Source: Diplonema papillatum | Taxonomy: Eukaryota > Euglenozoa > Diplonemea > Diplonemida > Diplonemidae | Assembly: GCA_030068145.1 (NCBI GenBank) | Contig: JAPJBO010000298.1 | Span: 124,001-188,000, forward strand | Length of the DNA: 64,000 nucleotides | Reading direction: 5' to 3' | Shown: positions 17,612 through 28,662 of the stretch, in pieces | How positions within the stretch are numbered: position 1 is the stretch's first letter | Layout: every line of letters begins with the position of its first letter | Notes under the pieces: generated by a model | What the model saw: the letters and a program-made list of their open reading frames with translations, nothing else | The model's database searches: none | What the model was told of the DNA's origin: nothing | Translations under genes and position numbers: made by a program

Positions 17612-19874
17612 TATATATGTCTTCGGAACACTGAGAAGATTTGGATGTCGGCACGCTGGTCGCGGCTTCCCAACAAACCCTCTATGGTTCCTCCGCAGCT
17701 ACAGGAAAGGAAAAGGTTGGTTGAGGTCCCCGATGGCGGAGGAGAGTGGCGAAGAGTTTATTCGGCATTTAAGAAGAAGCGCCGACGAGTTTGCGGCATT
17801 ATTGCGGCACACACACACACAGGAGCAAATTAAAAAAGGGGGGTAAGACAGGGTTTTGAAGACAGCGTACACACGCAGACAAGACACGCTTGGTTGGCGG
17901 GGAGGGCAGATTCCATCCCAGAAGACGGCAGTCACAACTGTCCGCGGACTGAGTGAGCTGCACCTATGTGCGCTGAACTTCCTGATCGAATTGCATTAGG
18001 CTCACGACCATTGCGACTCTTGTAGCCAGCGCGACTTCATCGTTGTCGTAACAGAAGCTTTTGCACAGGGTCCATTTTTGTCTCAGAGAAGTTTTGGACG
18101 GTGTAGGTTTTTGCTTGCTGACAAACCGTTTGATGTTTTGGTCGGTTCGCTCGTCCTATCAATATTCTGCTGCAGACGACTGCGGTCGTTGTACACTGCA
18201 GCCTGCATCGACAGGTTGTGCGCCTTCCATGCAGTGGGGCGGGTTACTGTTTCATTTCTTTCGTTTGGAAGCAATCGGCTGTGCGCAAACCTTGCGGCCA
18301 GCTTAGCAGTCCTTCGTTCGGGCATGTATCCAAAGCAATGTCTTTGACCGACCTTGCTGTAGAAGGGGCCGTTTTGTCCTTAGCGCCACAACAAAGTGAA
18401 TCCTCAGTTCTACTTGCTTCGTTTTATGCGAGTTCGTGTTCTCTTCTTTCCTGGAGGTTCGAGCTGTTGGATGACCTTGTCTGGTCCTCTGTTGCGCTCT
18501 AATCTATAAGACAGTTCGAACGGGGCTACCGTGGGCGACCGTGGGCGATGCATCGTTGCCAGTCCGAGAATTGGGATAGGATTTTCTTTCTGCTCTTCTT
18601 GGCCCCCGTTTTCATGAACCCCAGTTCAGCCTAAGGCTTCGTTTTACGCAGGGTCGTGCTCTCTTTTACCGAGCATTCGCCCGTATTACACGAGGTAGTT
18701 CGACAATGGCCTGAAGGGGGAGAGGAGGGGATAGTTCGGGCGGGGGGCAGGGGCGGCGGGGAACGCCCGTTTTGAAGCGAGCTACGAGCGAAGGGAACTC
18801 GTCAATACTCGAAGGGGGTTTCCAAGCGTGGTTCTTGGTAACGATGATAGACTTCGGCGTACGCATACAGGGAGTCCCGACTAAACACAGAGGAGGGGGG
18901 CGGAGCGGGGAACGCCCATCTAAGGCGAGCCACTAACGAAGGGAAAGCACGGCAATTCGAAAGGGTCTTCACCACCCAAGGTTCCGTTGTCTTGGTCATC
19001 CGGTTCGTTCTAGTCCACGAGACAGGTCCAACAAGACTGCGTGGTGGCGGTTGCGATGCTTCCGTCGCTAGCCGGTGCCCGGGGGACGGACGCGGATATT
19101 AATCTCGGTTCCCCCTGGTCACCCCGGTCACGAGCTGGGCGGAAGCAGGCCGCCCCGAGAGGAGGTTGGCGTTGCGAGCAGTAAAGTGCAGGTGCCAGAG
19201 ATGACAGTCAAGCACTGTCCACGGGCTAGTGTTACTTGATAAGGTCGACCGTCGGAAGCATCCACGATTCGGCAGCTTCCTGCAGCAGCAGCCGGGAATA
19301 CGAAGGCCCGAGAACGGCCGATGAATAAAGTGACCGCTGACAAGACGACACGGCATTTGCAAAAACAGAAGACGAGCTCTTTTGCAGAAGCTTCGAGAGC
19401 ACAAGAGATGGGTCCCTGGACCGGTGACGGGGAAGGAGAAGAGCTTGAATTCTAGCGCAGCGGCGCATTGTAATGAGAAGAGAGAGAGCCCGGATGAGGG
19501 ACGAAGGGGCGGGCACATCACTTCCCCTGTCCACACGGAGGAGGGCACCGGGGACTCGTGTGCCCACCTTCCCTCCACCCTCTCCTCGATGAGACCGTCG
19601 CTATTTTCCCCGCAGTGCACGCACGAGTCGAAAGGGGGAACAAGATGCGGAGGAAAGCTTTCAACGGAAACGGAACATAGGTTGCAGTTTCATCGTAAAA
19701 TGGCTGAACCAGCGACGACAAGCCACTGGTCGCGCAAGGCACACGCTCCGCCAGGGGGCGAGACGCGGCACGGTGTTTCGATGCGGCGAGTCAATGGTCG
19801 GAACCCATGTCGGCTTTTACGTACAACAGTCGGAAGACAGTGGGTTGACCTCTCGGTGGGATGGAGACGCGTGG
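17612..19874. other. Intergenic, no gene recognised
   Basis: Contains a short frame from the ATG at 17733 (EEFIRHLRRSADEFAALL) that faintly recalls the N-terminus of Harbinger-type transposases but ends after 37 codons. Also present are a diverged tandem duplication (18700-18985) and a block at 19180-19255 shared with 59538-59620. No other gene is evident. Confidence 0.5.
18700..18985. repeat. Diverged tandem duplication (~180-bp period)
   Basis: GGGGAACGCCC followed by GCGAGCYAC, AACGAAGGGAA and a TTCGAAAGGG-like block occurs at about 18760 and again at about 18908. Confidence 0.55.
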
Positions 19875-20771
19875 TCAAGGTGCGCCGAGATGAGGATGTA
19901 TGCCGGTTAAGACCGGAGGCGGGATGTGGAAGCTGCCGAGTGGCTGGACTTGCGAAGAACCGCCGAGAATGTCGGCACTCGCGGCGAGGGCAACAGTGCC
20001 GCTTACCGTGCCAACACCGGGTGGGATGCTGACTGCGACTGACTTCGTGTGGCCCGTTACCTGGGGCCCGCCGTGTATTCCCGTCGGGCCAACAGGCATA
20101 GAAATGCTACTCGGAGCGCCACCCGAGGCAGCCGTCTGTTTCCCGCTCCCCGGCAACTCAATACCCCCGAGCACCTTGCTCCCACTTCCAATCGTCCCCA
20201 CGGCTGCCCGCGCATTGCCCACGTGGACCCCTGGAGCCCCGACGGCGTGTCCGTTGGCGGCAGGGGGCCCGGCGACTAGGCTTGGTGGGTTCATGGTCAC
20301 CGTGGTGATCGTCTTCGCGGAGCCGTGGGCGTGGAGGTGCTCCCGGAAATCCTTTTTCTGGTCCTCTTCCAACGCGGCGAAGTCCTTGCAGGTCCGCGCG
20401 TGGTTGTGGAGCGCATTTTCGTCTTTGAACTTACGGTGCGTGTTCGCCGGGCCACTCCGCTTGCAGCCGGGGCAAGTAAGCTTTGGCCTGGGGCAGGGTG
20501 GTGTGTCCACTTTCGGAGGCGAGGTATCGAGTTGTTGCTTTTTGGGCTTCGTGCCCACACCACTCTTGCTCGCCTGATCGTCACTTTTGCTCTGATCTAT
20601 GCCTTCCTCAGACTGGTTTGAGCTTACGCGATTCTTCTCCTGAAGATGTGCGAGACCAGCGGCATCCGTGAGCTCGCAGTCTTTGATGTGACCGTCCCCA
20701 TCAGAATCGCTGGCACCACTCTTGTCTTCATCATCGTCATCCTTGTCATCCGGGTCCTTCGTCTTGGAGCG
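19875..20771 (-). CDS. C2HC zinc-finger exon, acidic N-terminal region (hypothetical)
   Basis: An open exon of 298 codons on the minus strand ending in a stop at 19875. The frame has no ATG before the next upstream stop, but the sequence at 20772 reads ATCACACAG, a good 3' splice site, so this is probably a terminal exon. It starts with a strongly acidic DPDDKDDDDEDKSGAS stretch, then a Lys-rich linker. A finger follows, CPGCKRSGPANTH...ALHNHARTC (C-x2-C...H-x3-C), about 105 residues in. The C-terminal half is a Gly/Pro/Ser/Val-rich low-complexity region. A nuclear DNA- or RNA-binding role is plausible but unproven. A similar finger geometry occurs twice in the exon at 52033-52463. Confidence 0.5.
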   Translation of the reverse strand, partial: RSKTKDPDDKDDDDEDKSGASDSDGDGHIKDCELTDAAGLAHLQEKNRVSSNQSEEGIDQSKSDDQASKSGVGTKPKKQQLDTSPPKVDTPPCPRPKLTCPGCKRSGPANTHRKFKDENALHNHARTCKDFAALEEDQKKDFREHLHAHGSAKTITTVTMNPPSLVAGPPAANGHAVGAPGVHVGNARAAVGTIGSGSKVLGGIELPGSGKQTAASGGAPSSISMPVGPTGIHGGPQVTGHTKSVAVSIPPGVGTVSGTVALAASADILGGSSQVQPLGSFHIPPPVLTGIHPHLGAP

Positions 20772-22134
20772 CTGTGTGATTGTGGGGTCGTTGCGCGGGC
20801 CGGGTTGGAAGGGAGGAAGTGACCCGCACTACCGTGAAGGCAAGGGACGCGAGCACGCTACCCAATCAGAGCATCACTTATCCGCCACACAAACCGCCCA
20901 AATCGACACAAGCAACAAGCGACGCCGTTCTCTTTCTTTTTTACTCGCCGTCGCACCAGACTGAACACGTGCCACCCCCGGCAGCCGACTGGTGACACAT
21001 TTCCTATCATTTTCGTCTGTCAACCCGAATTCGTCCTTCGTCGTGATGGGGGAGGGGCGGAAGGACTCTTTCCCCGTGTGAGATGGCTGTTTGCTGTACG
21101 TATGCGAGCAACTGCTTCAAACCACACGTACCCTCCAAGTACCGGGATGCTGCAATGGGGTCGTATCCATGCATTGAAACCTCAATGCCCGCAGCCACGC
21201 GGCGTTGACAGTGGCTGGTCTTTCATGAGCCCACCGGCTTAGAAATGACAAACCCAACCTCCGTTGTCAAGTGCAAGAACGTGGCGGTCAACTGCAGCGG
21301 GCTGCCGCGTGTTTAGCGCAAGCTGTCAAGCCCTATTCCACGCCTTGATGTCGTGCTTGCGAGAAATCGGTATCCACGTCATCCGTATGCCCGCGGCTCT
21401 GTAGTCAAGAGACCCATTCGATTCGTCGTTTTCCAAATCCACATTCAGGCTTCTCCTGATCCAACTCCACTCTTTCGGTCGGAGCGAATCAGGAGACAAC
21501 CGCAGGAACCGGCCGTAAGGCTCAAGTCCTCGCAACAACACGGCACCCTCCTCAGTGCGTTACGGCCGGTCCAATCGGACTCGTATGCACCCGGTTGGAG
21601 ACACGGGATCTAGATATGAACTTGGAGATTGTCGTTCGCCGAAGCTAGTCGTGGCCCGATGAGTCCGATGTGGCCTGCGTACCCCACGCATTCCTACCCC
21701 ACATTGTGTTCTGCCTACCGCCAAACACGTGAAGCATTGTCCGCGTAGGCGCCTCCGGTAAAGTGCGAAACTGCTCCCAGAAAGGGGAGGTGGCTTCTCA
21801 CCCGCCATGTCGCCGCAGATCCAGGCTGCCGCCTCAAAAAGCGTGCCCCCAGAACTGCAAGAAAAGGAGAGGACCCAGGATTCCGGGAACGTTCGCATCC
21901 CCAAACTCCCGAACCATTCCTTGACACTTGTATCGAGCTCACGTTCACATCTCGAACAAACCGCCAACTAAACTGCCATCCCCACCTAGATGTGGTCGGT
22001 GCTTGTTGCCATGTAGATCACATGGGACTAGGCGAACAAGTTGCGTGACATCCCAGTCATCGGGAGGTCCTGCACGTGCAACTCGAAGAAGACCGTACAA
22101 CGGCGCACAGTCTGACGTTGGAGGGTCCGAAAGA
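20772..22134. other. Intergenic, includes repeat I
   Basis: No gene is recognised. 21400-21605 matches 49090-49215 in inverted orientation. The rest holds only short overlapping ORFs. Confidence 0.5.
21400..21605 (-). repeat. Dispersed repeat I, copy 1
   Basis: Inverted relative to 49090-49215; shares TTGGATCAGGAGAARCC, a GATTCGTCGTTTTCCAA-like block and GGACCGGCYGTAACGCACTGAGGAG-type sequence split across both copies. Confidence 0.6.
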
Positions 22135-22430
22135 CCCGTTTCCGAAAGAGGGCATTCTCCCGCTTCAGATAGACTTCCGATTCCCTTCATTGCGACACCT
22201 TCAGAAAAGCTTCCGATCCTCGTCGTAACTCCTTCATACAGACTACCGATTCTCTTCCTTGCCATCCTCTCGATCCCTATCATTACGGTTCCTCCAGAAA
22301 GACTTTCAAACCACACATTGCGATTCTCCCAGAAAGATCCCTGTCATTACGGTTCCCTCCAGAAAGACTTTCGATCCCTATCATCGCGACTTCAGAAAGA
22401 CTTCAGAACCTGATCGTTGCGACAATGAGA
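22135..22430 (+). repeat. Degenerate tandem repeat (~35-bp units)
   Basis: Repeated AGAAAGACTTTCGATCCCT and CATTACGGTTCC-type blocks with variable spacing, about seven units. Encodes no stable protein repeat. Confidence 0.6.
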
Positions 22431-24089
22431 TAAGCTCGAGATGCACGCCAAGTTGGCAATAACGCTAGGCGGGGCAGAGGAAGCACTGGCGAGGAGGAGT
22501 GAGGCTGACGACTCCGCCATCCACAGCTGGCAAAAGAGATTGGAATGCAAATACCCATAGCGCACCCGTAAGTTCCTTGCCCATTCGTGAGTGGGCGAGC
22601 AGGAAATGAAATAAACGGAGGCTAAAAATGCATCTCTTTTGTTCAACACCTACACCCGGCACCAACCAGTTTTAACCTTTCTTCGTGAAGCATGGCTGCC
22701 ACTCCGAGTATCCACTACACAGGGCTGCTCAGATGCTTTGTTTGTGAGCCTCGGTTGATCGACTTCCTGCATGTCGTCTTTCTGTTTCTTTTTCAGGGTA
22801 GGAATTCTGATCAACCCCTGAAACATGCTGCCTATCCTTTGTAAGCATCTTTCATCATACAATGTGCAGGGGAACCGGCCAACATCAAGAGTGTCAGACC
22901 AGGGTCTTCCGTGGCTCGCTCTTACTTCATTCGGAGGGAGCAAAGTGGTGGTGTGTGCACTTTTGAGCACTTTGAAGTTTGTTTCGGTTGATCGTGGAGG
23001 TTGGCGGTAAGGGTTATGGGTGGTAAGGGTGGACGGGGGGCCTTAAATGGTTGCTTCTCTTCTTCAGTCCGGTGTCCTTTCGCTTGTGTTTCGTTTTCCT
23101 TTTGGAGGTAGACCCGAGAATACGGGACAGGTTGTCCAGCCTTAGCATTCGCGGGGCCTTCGTCCGTCACCTACAAGTAGCATCGCCGCTACGTTCATCG
23201 TTGAAAGAGAATGATCGTGCATGAAATGTGGCAGCTGGGCACCTACATCGGTGTTGAGGTGGTGCCAAGTCGAAACTTTCCACCACTACACAAGCCGGGT
23301 CAATCGGCCACTCGGTCAAACCCTTCGCGCTTCGAAAGCGTGTTCAAGTGTTCTTTCTTTGCTTGTGCCTGGGGACTCTGCTTACATTAATTTTCCACTA
23401 CTTCCGACGGTCTTTTCGACGTTGCAACACACGGTTGCTCTCTGGAATGAAGAATAAATAAGAAGCATACCTCGCGAGTTCGGTGCACATGGAGCTGCGG
23501 GCATTCGACGCCTCGTGGGCAAGCCCCGGCGCCCCGTGCGAAGTCGGTGCAATGGGGGATCGCGGTGGGACGCAGCCTCCACTGACACTGTATGGTTGGT
23601 GTGCAAGTTCGATTGAGACCCTGGATTTCTTCTCATACGCAAGATACTGTGGACCAACGAGCAATGCCTCAAAAATATTCGCGGCGTCTCCAGCGAATGA
23701 GCGCCTTCTGCACGCGTTTCAACAAACCATTAAAAGCGGAGGAAAGGTGAAAGGAGGTTGGGCTTTACCTGGCAGATTCTGCATCGGAGTATGGCCCATC
23801 CGCGCTTTATACGGACGTTGTCCCACGCGTTGTGACAGCAGGGGCGCGAGAGGGCGACGCCGCCTGGTCGGTTCTGAGGGATTGATTCCGCGAGGGACGG
23901 CATCGAGACGCAGGATACCGCGTCGTTCATCTCCTCAGCTTCAGTCCGGACCCGCTTATCAGCCGGTTTCTTCGATGGGCGAACAGGAGGCGGCATGCCG
24001 TTGGACTTGCCGTTGAGGGGGTACATGCGGCTGTTTTGGTGAAATTCAAGCTTTTTACCCCACAGGGGATGGCTGTTGCACATGAAAAA
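22431..24089. other. Intergenic, no gene recognised
   Basis: Contains a diverged repeat J copy (22735-22870). ORFs are short and antisense to each other. Confidence 0.5.
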
Positions 24090-24245
24090 GACAGGCGTTT
24101 CGTTTTGTGTGTGCGTGCTGGTTGATCGGTCCCGCTTGTATTTACCCTGCGTCATTTTCAGGTAAGAAATTCTGATCAACCACCAAAAACACACGCCTGC
24201 ACAATACATTGAAGTACAACCCGCAAGATTGTTAGTACTAAAAAG
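24090..24245 (+). repeat. Dispersed repeat J, copy 3
   Basis: Matches 4700-4845 and 8358-8475 (GTCATTTTCAGGTAAGAAATT, then CAACCCGCAAGATTGTTAGT). Confidence 0.8.
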
Positions 24246-24375
24246 TTTGAAGAAAAGCCAACGAAAGAGTATGTTCGGGAACCGAACAAAACGCTTGGAA
24301 TCGGGAGACTGTGGCAGTAACATGTTCTTCAGCATGGTGTTGGCTTGCTCATTGCTCAACATCTTGTACCCCGCC

Positions 24376-24530
24376 TTAAAAAAGAATAGGCGTGTGTTTG
24401 TACGTGCCGGGGGAGGATTAGCCTGTTAGTGAGTGATAGTGAGTGAATATGATCGGTAGGCTAATCTTCTCCCAAACACGCTGCCAGCGTTCTCTTTCGT
24501 GTTTACAATTAACGGTTACTACGAAAAAGA
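24376..24530 (-). mobile_element. Solo A-B terminal repeat of the YR retrotransposon
   Basis: The reverse complement reads as one A repeat followed by one B repeat, with no internal genes. It keeps the GATTAGCCT/AGGCTAATC inverted pair, the CACTCACT spacer and the CGCCTATTCTTTTT end. A few substitutions occur, for example in the ATTAATTG palindrome. This is what recombination between A1 and A2 of a full element would leave, the counterpart of a solo LTR. Flanking repeats J and B show it inserted into older repeat DNA. Confidence 0.8.
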
Positions 24531-24627
24531 AACGGGGAAAAAGCGGGGAAAAAGCGGGGAATTCGATACTCATCCACCCGTCGGGCACGAGCCTCAAGCG
24601 TCACTTTTAAAACCCATGCAATGTGGG

Positions 24628-24812
24628 GTATTGCAAGAACGTGCTTGGAATGGGTACGTGCTCAACTCCGCACTGGTCCCGTCTGCGCCGTGTTTCGGTC
24701 CTTTAAGCCGCGGAAACATAAGGCGGACCATCATCAGCGCGGAACCTGAGTGTTGCAGACAGGACTGCGGTGTGAGTCTGGTTTGTCAGGCGGCTGTTCG
24801 TAGCTCGTCACA
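24628..24812 (+). repeat. Dispersed repeat B
   Basis: Close copy of 4967-5156, ending in GGCGGCTGTTCGTAGCTCGT. Confidence 0.85.
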
Positions 24813-24841
24813 GGCGAATCATAGTAATGTGGGGTAGGAGC

Positions 24842-24955
24842 ATGAGGGGTAGACCCGCATGACCTCACGTCCGTTCAACACGTGTTCGGTCGTTACAGCA
24901 CTTGGGAGATCCCCTGGTTCTTTATCTGGCAGCTTCGAGCATTTCCTTCCCCAAC
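24842..24955 (+). repeat. Dispersed repeat R1, copy 1
   Basis: GTAGACCCGCATGACCTCAC to GAGCATTTCCTTCC, also at 29728-29855 and 59130-59258. It abuts the 87-bp array directly; all three copies end near a CTGGCGC or CCGGCGC block. Confidence 0.75.
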
Positions 24956-25390
24956 AGCTGGCGCTTACCTAAAAGAATCGTGAAAACGAGAATAAACGTA
25001 CATCTCCTTGCGCTTGTCCCTCCCTTGACGTGGTAAAGCCACAGCTGGCGCTTACCTAAAAGAATCGTGAAAACGAGAATAAACGTACATCTCCTTGCGC
25101 TTGTCCCCCCCTCGACGTGGTAAAGCCACAGCTGGCGCTTACCTAAAAGAATCGTGAAAACGAGAATAAACGTACATCTCCTTGCGCTTGTCCCCCCCTT
25201 GACGTGGTAAAGCCACAGCTGGCGCTTACCTAAAAGAATCGTGAAAACGAGAATAAACGTACATCTCCTTGCGCTTGTCCCCCCCTCGACGTGGTAAAGC
25301 CACAGCTGGCGCTTACCTAAAAGAATCGTGAAAACGAGAATAAACATACATCTCCTTGAGCTTGTCCCCCTCGACGTGGTAAAGCCACAG
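24955..25390 (-). repeat. Exon-end tandem array, five units (87 bp)
   Basis: Units start at 24955, 25042, 25129, 25216 and 25303, spaced exactly 87 bp; the last is 85 bp and is the true gene exon. Each repeats the last coding segment of the SnoaL-like gene plus its 5' splice site (TTTTAG|GTAAGC on the minus strand). The four extra units carry two additional C in a C-run, so they are out of frame with the gene's own copy. Confidence 0.9.
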
Positions 25391-25894
25391 CTGGCGGGTG
25401 TGCGAGGAACCTTTGGGCGTCACTTCGATGTCGTACTCAGCGATGACGATGCTGCCCATGCTGTAAAAGCCCCGCGGGACCCACGTCACCGTGGCCTTTC
25501 CGTGGTCCCACACCTTTTCGAGCACTACGTTGTAGTACTCGCACAGCTCCTCGTGGCCGTGGACGACGTACGGCGTGCTCCTTCCGACTCCGTCCGTCAG
25601 GAAGATGTCCGGGGAGCAGAATTTCTCGACCCACTCGGTCACCCAGCCCTCGTCCATCGCCTGCTGGTACAGGGCCCACGTCTGCTTGACGAAGTCCACG
25701 TTGCGCTCCCCGCTCGGCTCCTCGCCCGCCGCGGCCAGCGACGCGGCTGCGACCGTCGTTCTCTCCGTGCCGAGCCCCCGCAGCAGGGACCATGCGTTGA
25801 CCACGAAGTCGACGGCCGTCGACTCGTCCTTCTGCGCGCCGGCTTCCCTGTCCTGGGCGTCGTGCGCCCCGCTCATCGGCCACGTGAAATCCAT
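25313..25894 (-). CDS. SnoaL/NTF2-like domain protein
   Basis: A 193-residue product from the ATG at 25894; a longer frame exists but its extra part lies in dispersed repeat R2. Residues about 65-193 match the SnoaL-like (NTF2-fold) pattern: an N-terminal helix (VDFVKQTWALYQQAMDEGWV), then EKFCSPDIFLTDG, the VVHGHEELCEYY helix, and beta-strands ending in QLWLYHVEGDKLKEMYVYSRF. Members are small alpha+beta barrels that act as isomerases, hydrolases or binding domains, so substrate cannot be inferred. The apparent stop is made by AG|GTAAG, a perfect 5' splice site. The real protein may therefore continue in another exon, which I could not find because the 87-bp array and repeat R1 follow. Confidence 0.7.
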   Translation of the reverse strand: MDFTWPMSGAHDAQDREAGAQKDESTAVDFVVNAWSLLRGLGTERTTVAAASLAAAGEEPSGERNVDFVKQTWALYQQAMDEGWVTEWVEKFCSPDIFLTDGVGRSTPYVVHGHEELCEYYNVVLEKVWDHGKATVTWVPRGFYSMGSIVIAEYDIEVTPKGSSHTRQLWLYHVEGDKLKEMYVYSRFHDSFR

Positions 25895-25911
25895 CCTGTC
25901 CTTGCTACGCC

Positions 25912-26095
25912 CGTGGGGGGGAGGGGGGTAGGGAAGGTGTTCTGGTCTTAAGGACTTCTTTTCGGCACCCTCGGTGTTTTTGGATTCCCCTGGTCCCTCA
26001 GGCCCTGAGAGTGTGTTCAACGTTCAAGCTTGTTGTTGGTCCATTGCCGTTGTGAAAGCATTGCGGTACAGTCGCTTGTTAGACCCGCAAAAGTT
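25912..26095 (+). repeat. Dispersed repeat R2, copy 1
   Basis: Closely matches 26822-27020 (GGTGTTCTGGTCTTAAG, GATTCCCCTGGTCCCTCAGG, AAGCTTGTTGTTGGTCC). The two copies bracket the (GTT)n tract. Confidence 0.85.
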
Positions 26096-26262
26096 GTTGC
26101 GGAGGAGGTGGCCACTGTTTTTCATCGGGCTGGACCGACACAGGTCGCTCCAGCGACAGCACACCCGATATAGCCACCGGATTCAGTTCATCGCATCATT
26201 GAACTGACTACGCAGTGACCCGGTGCCTAAACCTCTTCTGGTTCTTTGGTATCAGCAGCGTT

Positions 26263-26664
<402 letters not shown>

Positions 26665-26750
26665 AGTAGTATGCGTCGTCTGCCGAAGCAGCCGGAGACA
26701 GCAGGCGCAGGGGGCGAGCTTCTCATTTCCTCCAACATTTCATGTTTGGT
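26665..26750 (+). repeat. Dispersed repeat R3
   Basis: Block GCCGAAGCAGCCGGAGACAG plus GACGAGCTTCTCATTTCCTCC-type sequence. Related copies lie at 31540-31690, 31885-32030, 62783-62870 and 63003-63065. Confidence 0.75.
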
Positions 26751-26756
26751 AAAAAT

Positions 26757-26830
26757 CTTAGTTTAATGTTTAGGCAGAACACTGCAGGGGGAAAATCTTA
26801 GTTTAATGTTTAGGCAGAGCACTGCAGGGG
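26757..26830 (+). repeat. Dispersed repeat D, two tandem partial copies
   Basis: AATCTTAGTTTAATGTTTAG plus CACTGCAGGGGG occurs twice in succession. Confidence 0.75.
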
Positions 26831-27020
26831 GAGGGTGGGGTAGGAAAGGTGTTCTGGTCTTAAGTACTTCTTTTCGGTACCCTCGGTGTTTTTGGATTCC
26901 CCTGGTCCCTCAGGCCCTGTGCGTGGGTGTAGCATCGTTCAAGCTTGTTGTTGGTCCGCTCATTGCCGTTTTTGAACGCATTGCCATGCGTTGTACAGTT
27001 GCTTGCCAGACCCGCAAAAG
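26822..27020 (+). repeat. Dispersed repeat R2, copy 2
   Basis: Second copy of 25912-26095 in the same orientation. Confidence 0.85.
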
Positions 27021-27146
27021 AAAGAGAAAAAGCGCTGCAAGAAGTCTTCGGCTATTCACGAAAGAAAACCGACCTTCGGTTTTTGGCAGAAAAGAAAACG
27101 AGGAATCTAACAAAATAGCTGGTTACGCCACTCTTGTGTTGCAGTT

Positions 27147-27370
27147 TTATTTTTGTATAAGCACCTGCTTTGTAGGAAATACTTGAGGAGGCTGCCAGCT
27201 GCAAAAGATCAAAGGAGGTAAATGTGCTGTAGCCCACACGAAACACAGGTGAATCTGGATTCAGTGGCAGGCGTAAGCGTTCAACAAAAAAGACCCACTT
27301 TGTAGTTGTATTGTTTCTCCCCCTCTAGCCTCCTTCGAAGTAAGCACAAGGCAGCCCCTCGAGTACTTTT
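27147..27370 (-). repeat. Dispersed repeat A
   Basis: Inverted full core copy. The TGTTTCGTGTGGGCTACAGC block is intact on the minus strand. Confidence 0.9.
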
Positions 27371-27534
27371 TGGTGTTAACGATGCTTTATTGGTACAACG
27401 GCAGTGGACGTCATGAAACTGACCACTGCAGGTGAGCTCCGCTAGTACACACAAACAAAGGTATTCTCGACACTGTAACAGAACTTCAGGTGGGTGTCTT
27501 GATGCTGAACGCTGACCGCTCGGCACCAAACTCA

Positions 27535-27605
27535 GAGATGCCTGTGTTTCGTGTGGGCTGCAGCACGTTTCCTCCCTTCGTGGTTTTACAACTTTCAGTG
27601 CTTCC
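27535..27605 (+). repeat. Dispersed repeat A, fragment
   Basis: CCTGTGTTTCGTGTGGGCTG followed by a diverged 3' part. Confidence 0.6.
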
Positions 27606-27773
27606 GCCCAAGAAAACGATGGCGCGTTTGTTTGTGCGTTGCCAAGTCGTCATCGAAGATGCCGAAAGTATGGCGGTGCGTAGAAACTCAATTACACGTA
27701 GCCACTGCTTGTTCAAAAGACCCTGTTTTCACCAGTTCTCCCATTGGCCGTTCGGTCGATGGGCAGGCAGGGG

Positions 27774-28083
27774 CAGGGCTTACGCTCCGTTTTCGGTCTC
27801 AGAGAAAATACGTGTGGTCCACATGTGGGCGCTTAAGGTCCGACGGGAAAAAAACCTTTCCTCACGTGCGACGGCAAAAAAAAATAGCGTCGCTAGGTAG
27901 CTACTGGACTTGGCGACACCTGGCTGAGCGGCCTTGACCACTAGTGGGCCTAGACTCCCCTGCATGTGGCCAATAAATCAAAATCCACACGTGGTACCTG
28001 TGGATCCACACGTGGGGGAACAAAATCCAAAAAGAATTAACGTGTGGAAATCCACACGTTCCACACGTGGAGCGTAAGCCCTG
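27774..28083. mobile_element. hAT-type MITE (310 bp)
   Basis: Perfect 15-bp terminal inverted repeats CAGGGCTTACGCTCC (27774-27788, inverted at 28069-28083) are flanked by perfect 8-bp target duplications GGCAGGGG (27766-27773 and 28084-28091). An 8-bp duplication with a CAGGG terminus is characteristic of the hAT superfamily. Inside are palindromic ten-mers CCACATGTGG (27819) and CCACACGTGG (27985, 28006, 28061), possible transposase-binding sites. There is no coding capacity. The perfect ends suggest a recent insertion. Confidence 0.9.
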
Positions 28084-28199
28084 GGCAGGGGCTACAGAAG
28101 CCAGACTGATCCGTGAACGCCACGAGTGTGTACTTAATGACGGCCCTCTCCCTTTGCTTGCCTCCTCTCTTGGTAAACTGAGAGGAAATTTCAGAGAAA

Positions 28200-28350
28200 T
28201 CGCTGGCGACAGGTGAGTGTAGGCGGCGCTTCACAGCACTTAGACGAGGGTTCGTGCAGTGATCGAAAATGTTCAGAGGCCACAGGTGAGGGTAGGCAGC
28301 GCGCTTCCGCAACACGTAGACGAGGGATCGTGCAGTGATCAAACATGTTC
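28200..28350. repeat. Tandem duplication, ~75-bp unit x2
   Basis: ACAGGTGAG/TGTAGGC through TTCGTGCAGTGATC and ATGTTCAGA occurs at about 28208-28272 and again at about 28282-28350 with several differences. Confidence 0.75.
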
Positions 28351-28662
28351 AGAATCAGATTTGTGCACTTTGACCTACTCTGCGCGAAGATCGACGCACT
28401 GAACCAGGTGACAGTAGAGACCACCTCATTGGGCGAGAATTCTCGCGTTGTAAGCTCTGTGCAGCCATTGAAACCCCCTTTGCCGGCTAAAGAACGGCCG
28501 GGGCCTCAACCTGGTACACTGCACAAGGTAACCTTATCCGTGCTCTTTGAACAATATGACCATGAAGGTTGCCACGAGAACATTTCCTTTGATTGCGTTA
28601 CCGTAGAAGAGGCGGTGGAAAGACATCTATGTTTAGCGTTTTTCTTTCTGCAACAGCAGTAA
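28345..28662 (+). CDS. Small hypothetical ORF (105 aa)
   Basis: Starts with ATG at the edge of the 75-bp tandem duplication. The product has no Cys-, Arg- or Pro-rich bias of shadow frames and contains mixed hydrophobic and acidic segments (VHFDLLCAKIDALNQV, VTLSVLFEQYDHEG, VTVEEAVERHLCLAF). No domain is recognised. It may be a real small protein, an exon or chance. Confidence 0.25.
   Translation: MFRIRFVHFDLLCAKIDALNQVTVETTSLGENSRVVSSVQPLKPPLPAKERPGPQPGTLHKVTLSVLFEQYDHEGCHENISFDCVTVEEAVERHLCLAFFFLQQQ

Noticed and set aside
17733..17846. Harbinger-type transposase start
   Set aside because: Resemblance is limited to a few helical residues over 37 codons; no DDE domain follows.
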